A stretch of 64,000 nt of DNA, taken from assembly GCA_017305665.1 (NCBI GenBank), contig JAFKKH010000020.1:1-64000 (forward strand). The letters run 5' to 3'. The notes under the pieces were generated by a model, which saw only the letters and a list, made by a program, of their open reading frames with translations, did not search any database and was not told where the DNA came from. The DNA comes from Hyphomicrobiales bacterium (GTDB taxonomy: Bacteria > Pseudomonadota > Alphaproteobacteria > Rhizobiales > Xanthobacteraceae). The translations under genes and the position numbers were made by a program. This document shows, in pieces, positions 50,563 through 59,102 of this stretch (position 1 is the stretch's first letter; every line of letters begins with the position of its first letter).

Positions 50563-51305
50563 TGGCGACACCCATTCTCGAAGTCACCGGCCTTTACCGC
50601 TACTTCGGCGGATTGCCCGCCGTGCGCGATGTCACGATGCGCGTTCCGGCCGGCGAACGGCGGCTGTTGCTCGGCCCTAACGGCGCCGGCAAGACGACGT
50701 TCTTCAACCTCATCGCGGGAGACTACCCTCCCTCACAAGGCGAGATCCGGATTTTCGGTCAGAACGTGACGCGAAAGTCTGCCAACCAGCGCACCCAACT
50801 CGGCATGGCGCGGACCTATCAAATCATCACGCTGTTTCCGAAAAACACCCTCCTCCATAACGTCGTTATTTCTCTGGTCGGTTTGCGCGACATTCGATTC
50901 AATCCGTGGTCCGATCTCCGCCGGCAGGCGGCGCTGTGGGATGAGGCCCGCGCCACGCTTGCGCTCGTCGGCCTCGAGCATCTCGCCGACCGCACCGTGT
51001 CGGAAACCAGCTATGGCGAGCGCCGCCGGCTCGAGATCGCCATGGCGCTCGCGCAAAAGCCGAAACTGTTGCTGCTCGATGAACCGCTCGCCGGCCTCTC
51101 CGCCGATGAGCGCCAGGACGTGCAGCGCCTTCTGCAATCCATCCCGCGCGACGTGACCATTGTCATGATCGAACACGACATGGATGTCGCTCTTGCCTTT
51201 GCCGACGTGATTACGGTGATGCAGCACGGCCAAGTGGTCGTGGAGGGCAGCCGCGCCGACGTCGTCGCCGATCCCAAGACGCGTGAGGTGTATCTTGGAC
51301 ACTGA
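50562..51305 (+). CDS. LivG-type ABC ATP-binding protein (first system)
   Basis: 247 residues. Walker A is LGPNGAGKTTFF, the signature region is SYGERRRLEIAMALAQKPKLLLLDEPLAGLS (Walker B LLLLDEP), and the switch His is in IEHDMD. The signature is degenerate at SYGER instead of LSGGQ, a usual LivG form. Start overlaps the LivM stop. Confidence 0.92.
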   Translation: MATPILEVTGLYRYFGGLPAVRDVTMRVPAGERRLLLGPNGAGKTTFFNLIAGDYPPSQGEIRIFGQNVTRKSANQRTQLGMARTYQIITLFPKNTLLHNVVISLVGLRDIRFNPWSDLRRQAALWDEARATLALVGLEHLADRTVSETSYGERRRLEIAMALAQKPKLLLLDEPLAGLSADERQDVQRLLQSIPRDVTIVMIEHDMDVALAFADVITVMQHGQVVVEGSRADVVADPKTREVYLGH

Positions 51306-52014
51306 CGCCCTCACGATCGACGGCCTGAACGCCTTCTACGGCGAGAGCCACGTGCTGCATGATCTCTCCTTCAGCGTGAAGAAGGGACACGTGCTTGGCC
51401 TGCTCGGACGCAACGGCGCCGGAAAGACCACCTGCATCAGCGCGATCATGGGGCTGGTCAAGGCCAAGGCGACTCGTGTCGACCTCTTCGGTCAGTCCAT
51501 CACCGGGCTGTCGCCCGAAGCCATTTCGCTCAGAGGCGTCGGCCTTGTCCCGCAAGGCCGGCGCATCTTCCCATCGCTCACCGTTTACGAGAACCTGACC
51601 GTGGCAGCCCGCCGGGGTCGTTCCGATCACGGCTCCAACTGGGGGCTCGAACAGGTTTATGCGACATTCCCTCGCTTGCAGGAGCGCCAGCGTCAGCTCG
51701 CCGGCTCGCTCTCCGGCGGCGAGCAGCAGATGCTGGCGATTTGCCGCGCCCTGATGACAAATCCGCGCGTCGTCCTGTTCGACGAGCCCTCCGAGGGGCT
51801 GGCGCCGCAGATCGTCGCCGAAGTCGCGGTCGTGCTCAAGAAACTCCGCGACAGCGGGCTGTCCATCATTCTGGTCGAACAGAACATCAAGCTGGCGCTC
51901 GACATCGCGGATGAAGTCGTCGTGCTCAATACCGGCTATGTCGCCCATGCGGGCGGCGCCGACTCGCTTCGTTCCAACGATCGTCTGGTCGAGCAACTGC
52001 TCGGCGTCTATTGA
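51295..52014 (+). CDS. LivF-type ABC ATP-binding protein (first system)
   Basis: 239 residues. Walker A LGRNGAGKTTCI, signature LSGGEQQMLAICRAL, Walker B VVLFDEPSEGLAP and switch His region VEQNIK. I chose TTG 51295, with GAGG six bases before it; GTG 51283 is the alternative. It overlaps the end of the LivG gene by 11 bases. Confidence 0.9.
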   Translation: MDTDALTIDGLNAFYGESHVLHDLSFSVKKGHVLGLLGRNGAGKTTCISAIMGLVKAKATRVDLFGQSITGLSPEAISLRGVGLVPQGRRIFPSLTVYENLTVAARRGRSDHGSNWGLEQVYATFPRLQERQRQLAGSLSGGEQQMLAICRALMTNPRVVLFDEPSEGLAPQIVAEVAVVLKKLRDSGLSIILVEQNIKLALDIADEVVVLNTGYVAHAGGADSLRSNDRLVEQLLGVY

Positions 52015-52023
52015 GAGGTTCTT

Positions 52024-52806
52024 ATGACATCCGTTCGTCTCCCTGACGGCACGCTCGATATCATCGAAACCGGCACCGGCAAGCCGCTGATACTTCTGCA
52101 CTCGCTTCTCGCGGACCGCGCCATTTTCGATAAAGTCGTTCCGGTTCTGGCAAAACAGCGGCGCATTATCGTGCCCGACCTGCCGGGCTTCGGTGGCTCG
52201 TCGTCGGCCGGCTCGACCATCGAGGGAATCGCGGATCGCATTTCGGGCCTGTTCGGTGCTCTCGATCTTGGGACAGCGGCCGACGTCCTCGGCAACGGCT
52301 TTGGCGGCTTTGTCGCCAGCACGCTGGCAATCCGTCATGGCGCGAAGTTCGACCGGCTTGTGCTCGCCGACACCGGACTTGCCTTTTCGCCGGAGGGCAA
52401 ACAATCCTTCTTTGCGATGGCCGATCGCGTGCGCCAGAGCGGCATGGAAGCGATCGTCGACGTCGCGCTGAAGCGGCTGTTTCCCGAGGATTTCATCTCC
52501 GCCAATCCTGCGATCATGGCCGAGCGGCGCGCCGCGCTGGTCAAGACCAATCCCGAATTCTTCGCTGAGGCCTGCCACGCGCTTGCCGCACTGGATCTGA
52601 CACCCCAGATCGGCACGATCCGCAATCCGACCCTGGTCCTGGTCGGCAGCCTCGACGCAGCGACGCCGCCTGGGATGGCCCACGCTCTTGCGAAAGCGCT
52701 GCCTAAACCCGATCTGATCGAAATGCCGGGCTGCGGCCATGCGCCGATGGCGCAGGCGCCCGAGGCATTCATCAAGGCGATCTCGACGTTTCTCAATCTG
52801 GCGTAA
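52024..52806 (+). CDS. Alpha/beta-hydrolase-fold protein lacking the nucleophile serine
   Basis: 260 residues with the typical order: oxyanion region LLHSLLADRAIF, the elbow, an Asp in VGSLDAATPPG and the His in CGHAPMAQAPEAF. In the nucleophile elbow the usual GxSxG reads GNGFGG: Gly92 (codon GGC at 52297-52299) replaces Ser. The cap domain is present. This points to a non-hydrolytic or altered activity, for example a lyase, or a loss. It is the fifth enzyme-side gene of the operon after the transporter. GAGAGG precedes its ATG. Confidence 0.87.
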   Translation: MTSVRLPDGTLDIIETGTGKPLILLHSLLADRAIFDKVVPVLAKQRRIIVPDLPGFGGSSSAGSTIEGIADRISGLFGALDLGTAADVLGNGFGGFVASTLAIRHGAKFDRLVLADTGLAFSPEGKQSFFAMADRVRQSGMEAIVDVALKRLFPEDFISANPAIMAERRAALVKTNPEFFAEACHALAALDLTPQIGTIRNPTLVLVGSLDAATPPGMAHALAKALPKPDLIEMPGCGHAPMAQAPEAFIKAISTFLNLA

Positions 52807-52811
52807 TCGAT

Positions 52812-53681
52812 ATGAAGGCTCCGCCGTTTCAGTACCACCGCCCGCAAACGCGCGAAGAACTCGGCACCCTGCTCTCCAGCCTGGAGAACGCCAAGATTCT
52901 TGCCGGCGGACAATCGCTGATGCCGATGATGAACCTTCGGGTGCTTGCCCCCGATCATCTGATCGACATCAACCGCATCCCGGGCCTCGCGGGAATCCGC
53001 GAAACCCCCGAAGGGATCGAAATCGGCGCAATGACACGGCAGGCCGACATTCTTTCGTCCGACGTTGTCAAAGCCCGTCTTCCGCTGTTGAGTCGCGCGC
53101 TCGAGCATGTCGGCCATATCCAGACCCGCGCGCGCGGCACCATCGGCGGCAGTTGCTGCCATCTCGATCCGTCCGCCGAACAGCCCGCGATGTGCGCTAT
53201 TTTGGATGCCGAGTTCATCGTCACCAGACCGGATGGCCACCGCATCGTTCCAGCGAGCGAATGGTTTGAAGGGCTGCTGCAGTCCGCCCTCGGGGAGCAG
53301 GAGTTTTTAGAAGCGATCCGGATCAAGCCATGGGCGAAGGGTCATGGCTACGGCTTCGCCGAATATGCGCGACGGCATGGCGATTTCGCTATCGCCGGTG
53401 GGGCGGCCCTGATCGAGGCGAGCAAGGATGGTCGGATCACTCGTGCCGCGCTGTTGTCGTTCGGTATCGAAGCATCACCCCGGCGGCTGTCGGATGCCGA
53501 AGCAGCCCTGATCGACCAGCCGATCGGCAAACTCGATCTCGAACCTGCCGTAGCGGCTGCTCGCGCGCTCGACGCAATGGAAGACGTTCATGTCACGCCC
53601 GACTACCGCCGCCATCTTGCAGGCGTATTGATCCGCCGCGCACTGAACGAAGCGTGCACCACGCTGGAGCGGCAGCCATGA
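52812..53681 (+). CDS. Molybdenum hydroxylase FAD subunit (CoxM-like)
   Basis: 289 residues of the FAD-binding xanthine-dehydrogenase medium subunit. FAD-binding motifs are ILAGGQSLMPMMNLR and a TIGGSCCHLDPSAEQPAM stretch (the typical TIGGnlaha variant). It passes electrons from the iron-sulphur subunit. The gene begins six bases after the alpha/beta-hydrolase gene ends and overlaps the small-subunit gene by four bases. Confidence 0.92.
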   Translation: MKAPPFQYHRPQTREELGTLLSSLENAKILAGGQSLMPMMNLRVLAPDHLIDINRIPGLAGIRETPEGIEIGAMTRQADILSSDVVKARLPLLSRALEHVGHIQTRARGTIGGSCCHLDPSAEQPAMCAILDAEFIVTRPDGHRIVPASEWFEGLLQSALGEQEFLEAIRIKPWAKGHGYGFAEYARRHGDFAIAGGAALIEASKDGRITRAALLSFGIEASPRRLSDAEAALIDQPIGKLDLEPAVAAARALDAMEDVHVTPDYRRHLAGVLIRRALNEACTTLERQP

Positions 53682-54157
53682 CCGAACGTTCCCTGACATT
53701 CACGCTCAATGGACAACCGCGCGAGGCAAAGGTCGATCCGCGCGTCCATCTCGGCGACTTTCTGCGGCACTCGCTCGGACTGACCGGCACCCACATCGGA
53801 TGCGAACATGGCGTCTGCGGCGCGTGTACAGTGATCGTCGACGGCTCCCCGGTTCGTTCCTGTCTGATGCTCGCGGTCCAGATCGACGACTGCACGGTCG
53901 AGACCGTGGAAAGCCTCGGCAAACCCGGCGACTTGTCGCCGCTTCAGCAGGCGTTCGCGGCCAATCACGGGCTGCAATGCGGCTTCTGTACGCCCGGCAT
54001 GCTGATGACGCTCGAAGCTTTCCTGCGAACCACGCCCGCGCCCACCGAGGAGGACGTGAGGATCGCGATCTCCGGAAATATCTGCCGCTGCACCGGCTAT
54101 CAGGGCATCGTGCAGGCAACGCTTGATACAGCATCGACAAAGGCGAACCGGACATGA
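53678..54157 (+). CDS. Molybdenum hydroxylase [2Fe-2S] subunit (CoxS-like)
   Basis: 159 residues. Two [2Fe-2S] clusters are shown by the plant-type motif CEHGVCGACTVIVDGSPVRSC and the second motif CGFCTPGM...GNICRCTGY. It links the Mo and FAD subunits electronically. ATG 53678 is chosen over the longer frame from 53330, which lies inside the FAD subunit gene. Start and stop overlap the neighbouring subunits by four bases each. Confidence 0.94.
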   Translation: MTERSLTFTLNGQPREAKVDPRVHLGDFLRHSLGLTGTHIGCEHGVCGACTVIVDGSPVRSCLMLAVQIDDCTVETVESLGKPGDLSPLQQAFAANHGLQCGFCTPGMLMTLEAFLRTTPAPTEEDVRIAISGNICRCTGYQGIVQATLDTASTKANRT

Positions 54158-56478
54158 GTGGGCGTTTCTTTGGAGCTGCTGTCACCCGCGTCGAAGATGC
54201 GCGCCTGCTTACAGGTACGGGTCACTACGTCGACGATATCGAACTGCCCGGGATGCTCCATGCCGCCTTCGTCCGCGCGAGCTTTGCCCATGGCCGGATT
54301 CGCAGCATCGACAAGCGTGACGCGCTGGCGATGCCGGGCGTGGTTGCGATCTACACCATGGATGATTTCGCGGATATCGCGCAGGGGCCGATGCCGCCGA
54401 TGGCACCCCACCCGCTTCTGAAAACGCCGATCACCTACCATCCGCTGAGCGATACAGAGGTCCGCCACGTCGGCGAAGCCATCGCGATCGTGCTTGCCGA
54501 CAGCCGCGCCAATGCCGAGGATGCCGCAGCCGCGGTGATACTGGATGTCGAGTATCTGCCCACGGTGTCCGATGTCGCCCTCGCCCACGAGGCAAATTCA
54601 CCGACAGCGCATTCGCAACATGCCAGCAACATCGCGGCCACCATGAAGGCAGGCTTCGGCGATTGCGCCAGGATTTTTGCCAAGGCCGATCACGTTCTGA
54701 CCGAACAATTCGACATCCATCGCGGCGGCTGCCATGCGATGGAGTGCCGCGGGGTGGTCGCAAACATCGATCTGCTGACCGACGCACTGACGATTTCAAC
54801 CTCGTCGCAATCGCCTTATATGGTCCGGCGGCATCTCGCGGCTTACCTCGACCGCGACGAGAATGGCATCCGTGTCATGACGCCCGACGTCGGCGGCGGC
54901 TTCGGGCCGAAAGCCAACGTCTATGCCGAGGAATTCGCCGTTGCACTTTCGACGATCAAGATTCGGCGACCCGTGAAATGGATCGAAGACCGTCAGGAGC
55001 ATTTTGTTGCGACGACGCAGCAGCGCGGCCAGATCTGGTCGATCGATGTAGCGTTCGACAACAACGGGCGCATGCGCGCAATCCGCGGCCACTGTATTCA
55101 CGACAATGGCGCCTATGCGCCCTACGGCCTGATCCTGCCCGCAACGGCCATCGCCAGCTTCCCCGGCCCTTACGCACTCGAAGCGCTCGATCTCACGGTT
55201 GACGTCGTACTCACCAACCTGGTGCCGACCTCGCCGGTGCGCGGCGCTTGCCGGCCGAACGTCGCATTCCTGCTCGAGCGTCTTGCCGACCGCATCGCAC
55301 GTCACCTCGGCATGGATCGGCAGGACGTGCGGCAACGCAGTTTCGTGAAGGCTGAGCAGATGCCCTATACGACCGGGCTGAAGGCGCGAGACGGCTCCCC
55401 GATCTCCTATGACAGTGGCGACTATACCGGCGCGCTGAATCTCGTGCTCGACAAGATTGCAGCAAAGGACTTCGAAGCGCGGCGCAAAGAGTCGAAGCAG
55501 CGCGGCAAGCTGCGTGGACTCGGTATTGCTTCCTGCGTCGAGGATACCGGTATCGGTCCGTTCGAAGGTGCGTCCATTCGTGTAACGCCCGCCGGCAAGG
55601 TTATCGTCGCCACAGGCGCGTCCAGCCAGGGCCAGGGCCATCGCACCGCATTCGCGCAGATCGCCGCTGACGCGCTCGGCGTCGAACTGGAAGACGTGAC
55701 CGTTGAGACGGCGGACACCGCGAAATTTCCGCTCGGCATCTCCACCATCGCCAGCCGCATCGCAGTGACGGCGGGTTCATCAGTGCAGCTCGCGGCGCAC
55801 AAGGTACGGGCCAAGGCCATCACCTTCGCATCACACCAACTGGAGGTGGACGAGCATGACCTCGAACTCGAAGGCGGCGCGGTTCGTGTAAAAGGCATCG
55901 CGGACATGAAGATCAAGCTGTCCGAGATCGCGCGTGCGCTTGCCGGCTCCACCGGGGTCCCGCTGCCCGGCAACATGGAGCCAGATCTGGCCGCGACGGC
56001 CTATTTCAACTCCAATGCCCTGACGTTCGCTTATGGCGCAAATGCCTGCGAGGTCGAAGTCGATCCGGAAACGGGAGACGTCAGGGTGGTTCGCTATGTG
56101 GTGGTCCACGATTGCGGCAAGCTGATCAATCCGCTCATCGTCGATGGCCAGATCCGTGGCGGTGTCGTGCATGGCATCGGCAACGCGTTGTTCGAGCGCA
56201 TGATCTACGACGAGCAAGGTCAACCGCTGACGACCACTTACGGTGATTATTTCCTGCCGATGGCATCGGAAATGCCGCCGATCGAGATCCATCACATGGA
56301 GACGCCGTCACCGCGCAATCCGATCGGCGTCAAAGGCGCCGGCGAAGGCGGCACGATTCCCGCGGCAGCCTGCGTAATTTCAGCCGTGGAAGATGCACTC
56401 GGACCCAATGGACCGTTCATTCCCGTGCATCCCATCTCGCCGCAGCAAGTCGTGCAATGGCTGAAGGCCACGCGTTGA
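54154..56478 (+). CDS. Molybdenum hydroxylase Mo-cofactor subunit (CoxL/XdhB-like)
   Basis: 774 residues, the molybdopterin-cytosine-dinucleotide large subunit. Landmarks are DVGGGFGPKANVY, the cofactor loop SPVRGACRPNVAF, and the catalytic Glu in VKGAGEGGTIPA. It is not form I CO dehydrogenase: the AYxCSFR loop is absent, and form II would have AYRGAGR. It hydroxylates an aromatic or N-heterocyclic substrate at a carbon centre. It ends the operon. Confidence 0.93.
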   Translation: MSGRFFGAAVTRVEDARLLTGTGHYVDDIELPGMLHAAFVRASFAHGRIRSIDKRDALAMPGVVAIYTMDDFADIAQGPMPPMAPHPLLKTPITYHPLSDTEVRHVGEAIAIVLADSRANAEDAAAAVILDVEYLPTVSDVALAHEANSPTAHSQHASNIAATMKAGFGDCARIFAKADHVLTEQFDIHRGGCHAMECRGVVANIDLLTDALTISTSSQSPYMVRRHLAAYLDRDENGIRVMTPDVGGGFGPKANVYAEEFAVALSTIKIRRPVKWIEDRQEHFVATTQQRGQIWSIDVAFDNNGRMRAIRGHCIHDNGAYAPYGLILPATAIASFPGPYALEALDLTVDVVLTNLVPTSPVRGACRPNVAFLLERLADRIARHLGMDRQDVRQRSFVKAEQMPYTTGLKARDGSPISYDSGDYTGALNLVLDKIAAKDFEARRKESKQRGKLRGLGIASCVEDTGIGPFEGASIRVTPAGKVIVATGASSQGQGHRTAFAQIAADALGVELEDVTVETADTAKFPLGISTIASRIAVTAGSSVQLAAHKVRAKAITFASHQLEVDEHDLELEGGAVRVKGIADMKIKLSEIARALAGSTGVPLPGNMEPDLAATAYFNSNALTFAYGANACEVEVDPETGDVRVVRYVVVHDCGKLINPLIVDGQIRGGVVHGIGNALFERMIYDEQGQPLTTTYGDYFLPMASEMPPIEIHHMETPSPRNPIGVKGAGEGGTIPAAACVISAVEDALGPNGPFIPVHPISPQQVVQWLKATR

Positions 56479-56509
56479 AGCGCCACGATTGACGCTATTC
56501 TACACCCCG

Positions 56510-57601
56510 TCAGATCGGCGGCAGCAACCGGTTGGCCTGAAACTCGGCGAAGTATTTGGCGAACATGGCCTCGGTATCTATCACCTCGGTGAAGCCGGCC
56601 TGCATCAGCTTGATGGTGGACACGATCGCCGGCGGCCCGGGCTCGGTCCGGCCATAGCCCATGGTGTAGTCGGCATATTCGAAGGACAGACCGACGAACT
56701 CTCGCAGATTCCCCGAACGCAGCCCATACCGGGCGCGGATCGCCTCCCATTCCGTCTCGCGCGGGCGGACCTCACGATCGAGCGAGAGCGGCACGTGACC
56801 ACCCGGCTCCATGCCTAACGACGCGGCGATGGCGGGCCAGATGTTTTCCCAGACGAACACGTCGCCGTTGGTAACATTGAAGATCTCGTTGCGCGCACTT
56901 GCAGCCTCGCCAGCCCACCCAATGACGCGGGCCAGCAGATCGGCATCGATCGCCTGGGCCACACGCGGCGCACCGCCGGGGAAAGGCAAGTCCAGCCCTG
57001 CCTCGCGCCGCAACGCCGCATAGACGCCCAGGGCGGGAATGACATTCATGGCGCTGCCGGTGGAATAGCCCACGATCAGCACCGGACGCAGGATCGACCA
57101 GAACCAGTCTTTGCCCTGTTGCAAGGCGCGCAGGTGGTTTTCCTGCTTCCAGTAGAAGTTGGGCTGTTCGTGCATTTCAGAACGGTTTTCCCGCGCCGGC
57201 ACCGAAAGCGGGCGAACGTGGACGCCATATGCCTTGGTACCCTGCAACAGCGTTACATGGCGCAAATTCTTTGCATGCCGTTCCAGTGGATCGAGCAGAT
57301 TGCGCAGCATCCGATCATTGGTTTCGATCTGCTCACGTTCCCGCCAGCCGGCAACCAGCCCGGGGCGCTCGTACAGCGCAGCGTAGACCAGATGCGTCAC
57401 GCCGGGCAGACTGGCGGCGAGTTGCTCGCAAGCCGTTGCGTCGGTCAGGTCCAATGGCAGAAAGCGCGCACCATGCATATCGTCCGGCGCGCGCCGCGAC
57501 ACGGCAATGACCTCGCAATCGGAAGCCGCGCCAAAATGCCTCATCGCCGCGTAGCCAACGAGGCCGGTGGCGCCGGCTATCAGGACCTGCTTGCGTCGCA
57601 T
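56510..57601 (-). CDS. PRISE-type NAD(P)-dependent reductase (extended SDR)
   Basis: 363 residues. Rossmann motif LIAGATGLVGYAAMRHF, then the PRISE-branch features: LQGTKAYGVH (catalytic-Lys region) and NFYWKQENHL (Tyr of the family), followed by a C-terminal helical substrate domain. PRISE enzymes reduce 1,4-enones or iridoid precursors. It is the one gene of the right-hand cluster on the minus strand between the two transporter operons, sharing a 212-base region with the second one. Confidence 0.87.
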   Translation of the reverse strand: MRRKQVLIAGATGLVGYAAMRHFGAASDCEVIAVSRRAPDDMHGARFLPLDLTDATACEQLAASLPGVTHLVYAALYERPGLVAGWREREQIETNDRMLRNLLDPLERHAKNLRHVTLLQGTKAYGVHVRPLSVPARENRSEMHEQPNFYWKQENHLRALQQGKDWFWSILRPVLIVGYSTGSAMNVIPALGVYAALRREAGLDLPFPGGAPRVAQAIDADLLARVIGWAGEAASARNEIFNVTNGDVFVWENIWPAIAASLGMEPGGHVPLSLDREVRPRETEWEAIRARYGLRSGNLREFVGLSFEYADYTMGYGRTEPGPPAIVSTIKLMQAGFTEVIDTEAMFAKYFAEFQANRLLPPI

Positions 57602-57813
57602 GGCTCAGACCTCGTGCGCTGCAAGCGCGTTGGAAAGAAAGGCATGGCTTCTCGATCCCGTTGGGATGATCCCGATTTGGCTATTCCGCGTCTCAGAATT
57701 TCTGCCGAGGCAAATATTGCTTGCATGCGGCCAAGGAGTCGGGTGACTTTTAGGTCGCAGATACAAGGATAAAGTAAATGCCTCTGGAAGAAGAGGCGCA
57801 AGGGAGAAAAGAT

Positions 57814-58968
57814 ATGCTCAAGCCGATCGGCGCCGCACTGACTGCGGCCTTTTTTATTACGACATCGGCGGCGTTGGCCGCGGAAAAGCCGAAGGATCCG
57901 GACGTTATCCATATCGGCGCCCTGTTCGCCATGACCGGCAAGACCAGCTTTTACGGCACGGTCATGAGCCAGGGGATGAAGCAGGCCATCGACGAGATCA
58001 ACGCCAAGGGCGGTGTCGACGGCATCAAGCTCGAAGCCGATATCGAGGATCACAAGGGCGGTGTCGCCAAGGCCGGAGTGGACGGCTTCACGCGTCTGCG
58101 CAACCTCTACAACGTACAGGCGGTGATGACGTCATTCAGTCCGCCGACTCTGGCGATCGCGCCGATCGCCGATGAACAAAAGATTTTCCTGATCAACGGC
58201 GGCGGCGTCAGCAACAATCTGGTCGGTGCGTCGAAGTATCTGTTTCACAACCGCTCGCTCGCTTCCGATCTCGGCCACGCGGCGGTCAGCCATGCGCATG
58301 ACCTTGGTCTGAAGAAGATGGCCGAGCTGGCCTGGAATTCGGACGCCGGCGACAATATCGTCAAGGTCGTCGACGAATATTGGAAGAAGAACGGCGGCAC
58401 AGTGGTGGCGTCTGAAAAAATGGATGTCGGCGCCTCCAACATCGATACCCAGGTCGCCAAGATCCGCGCCGGCAATCCCGACTTCATCGGCCTCTGGCTG
58501 TTCAGCCCCGATCCAGGCCTTGCCGCCAAGCGCATCCGCGATTTCGGTCTGAAGGTGCCTTTGATTGGCGTCGAATATACCGCCGATGTGCAGAAGCTCG
58601 GCGGCGCAGCGCTCGAGGGCTACGAATTCACCTCCGACTATTTCCAACCCTCGGCCGATGAACCCTGGTCGGCCGCTTTCGCCAAGGGCTACAAGGAGCG
58701 CTACCACTCCGATCCGGATTTCTATGCCGCCAATTATTATGAAGGCGTCTATGTCATCGCCGAAGCGATGAAGCGGGCACGCGCCGAGGGCGGCGACTGG
58801 TACCACGGCGACAAGATCGCCGCAGCACTGCGTGCCAATCCGACCTTCAAGTCGGTCTATGGCGGCAGCATGGTTTTCCAGGCCAACGGCGTGGCCAAGA
58901 AGCGTGTCGCGCTGTTCAAGGTCCAGAACGGCAACAAGGTGTTCGAAAAATATATTGAAGCCAAGTAA
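57814..58968 (+). CDS. Liv-type ABC transporter substrate-binding protein (second system)
   Basis: 384 residues with a signal peptide (MLKPIGAALTAAFFITTSAA) and the Peripla_BP_6 fold (HIGALFAMTGKTSFYGTVM). It is diverged from the first system's protein, so it likely has a different or overlapping ligand. ATG 57814 has AGGGAG before it; a small stem GCCTCT/AGAGGC at 57780-57797 precedes it. A GC-rich hairpin follows before its permease. Confidence 0.92.
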   Translation: MLKPIGAALTAAFFITTSAALAAEKPKDPDVIHIGALFAMTGKTSFYGTVMSQGMKQAIDEINAKGGVDGIKLEADIEDHKGGVAKAGVDGFTRLRNLYNVQAVMTSFSPPTLAIAPIADEQKIFLINGGGVSNNLVGASKYLFHNRSLASDLGHAAVSHAHDLGLKKMAELAWNSDAGDNIVKVVDEYWKKNGGTVVASEKMDVGASNIDTQVAKIRAGNPDFIGLWLFSPDPGLAAKRIRDFGLKVPLIGVEYTADVQKLGGAALEGYEFTSDYFQPSADEPWSAAFAKGYKERYHSDPDFYAANYYEGVYVIAEAMKRARAEGGDWYHGDKIAAALRANPTFKSVYGGSMVFQANGVAKKRVALFKVQNGNKVFEKYIEAK

Positions 58969-58997
58969 CCGGCGCCTTCAACGCGCCTCATGATCCG

Positions 58998-59018
58998 GGG
59001 CGGCCGAAGCGGCCGCCC
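58998..59018 (+). terminator. Intercistronic hairpin between binding protein and permease
   Basis: GGGCGGCCG and CGGCCGCCC form nine pairs around an AAG loop, with no T-run. Such stems after the binding-protein gene of ABC operons typically stabilise that message and lower downstream permease expression. Confidence 0.6.
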
Positions 59019-59102
59019 TGTCATGACAGACCGCTACCGCTTACGCATATCGACGAGCCCGTAGAGCGGAAATAACGGCCACACACTTGTGTGAGTTCAA
59101 CT

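Noticed and set aside
51211-52740. 509-codon open frame opposite LivF and the alpha/beta-hydrolase
   Set aside because: It spans two well-supported plus-strand genes and has no motif.
53330-53677. Longer N-terminus of the [2Fe-2S] subunit
   Set aside because: The extra codons overlap the FAD subunit in another frame; the ATG at 53678 gives the standard length.
54154-56478. Aerobic CO dehydrogenase (CoxMSL)
   Set aside because: The AYxCSFR loop of form I is missing, and there are no coxDEFG genes; the aromatic-hydroxylase reading is safer.
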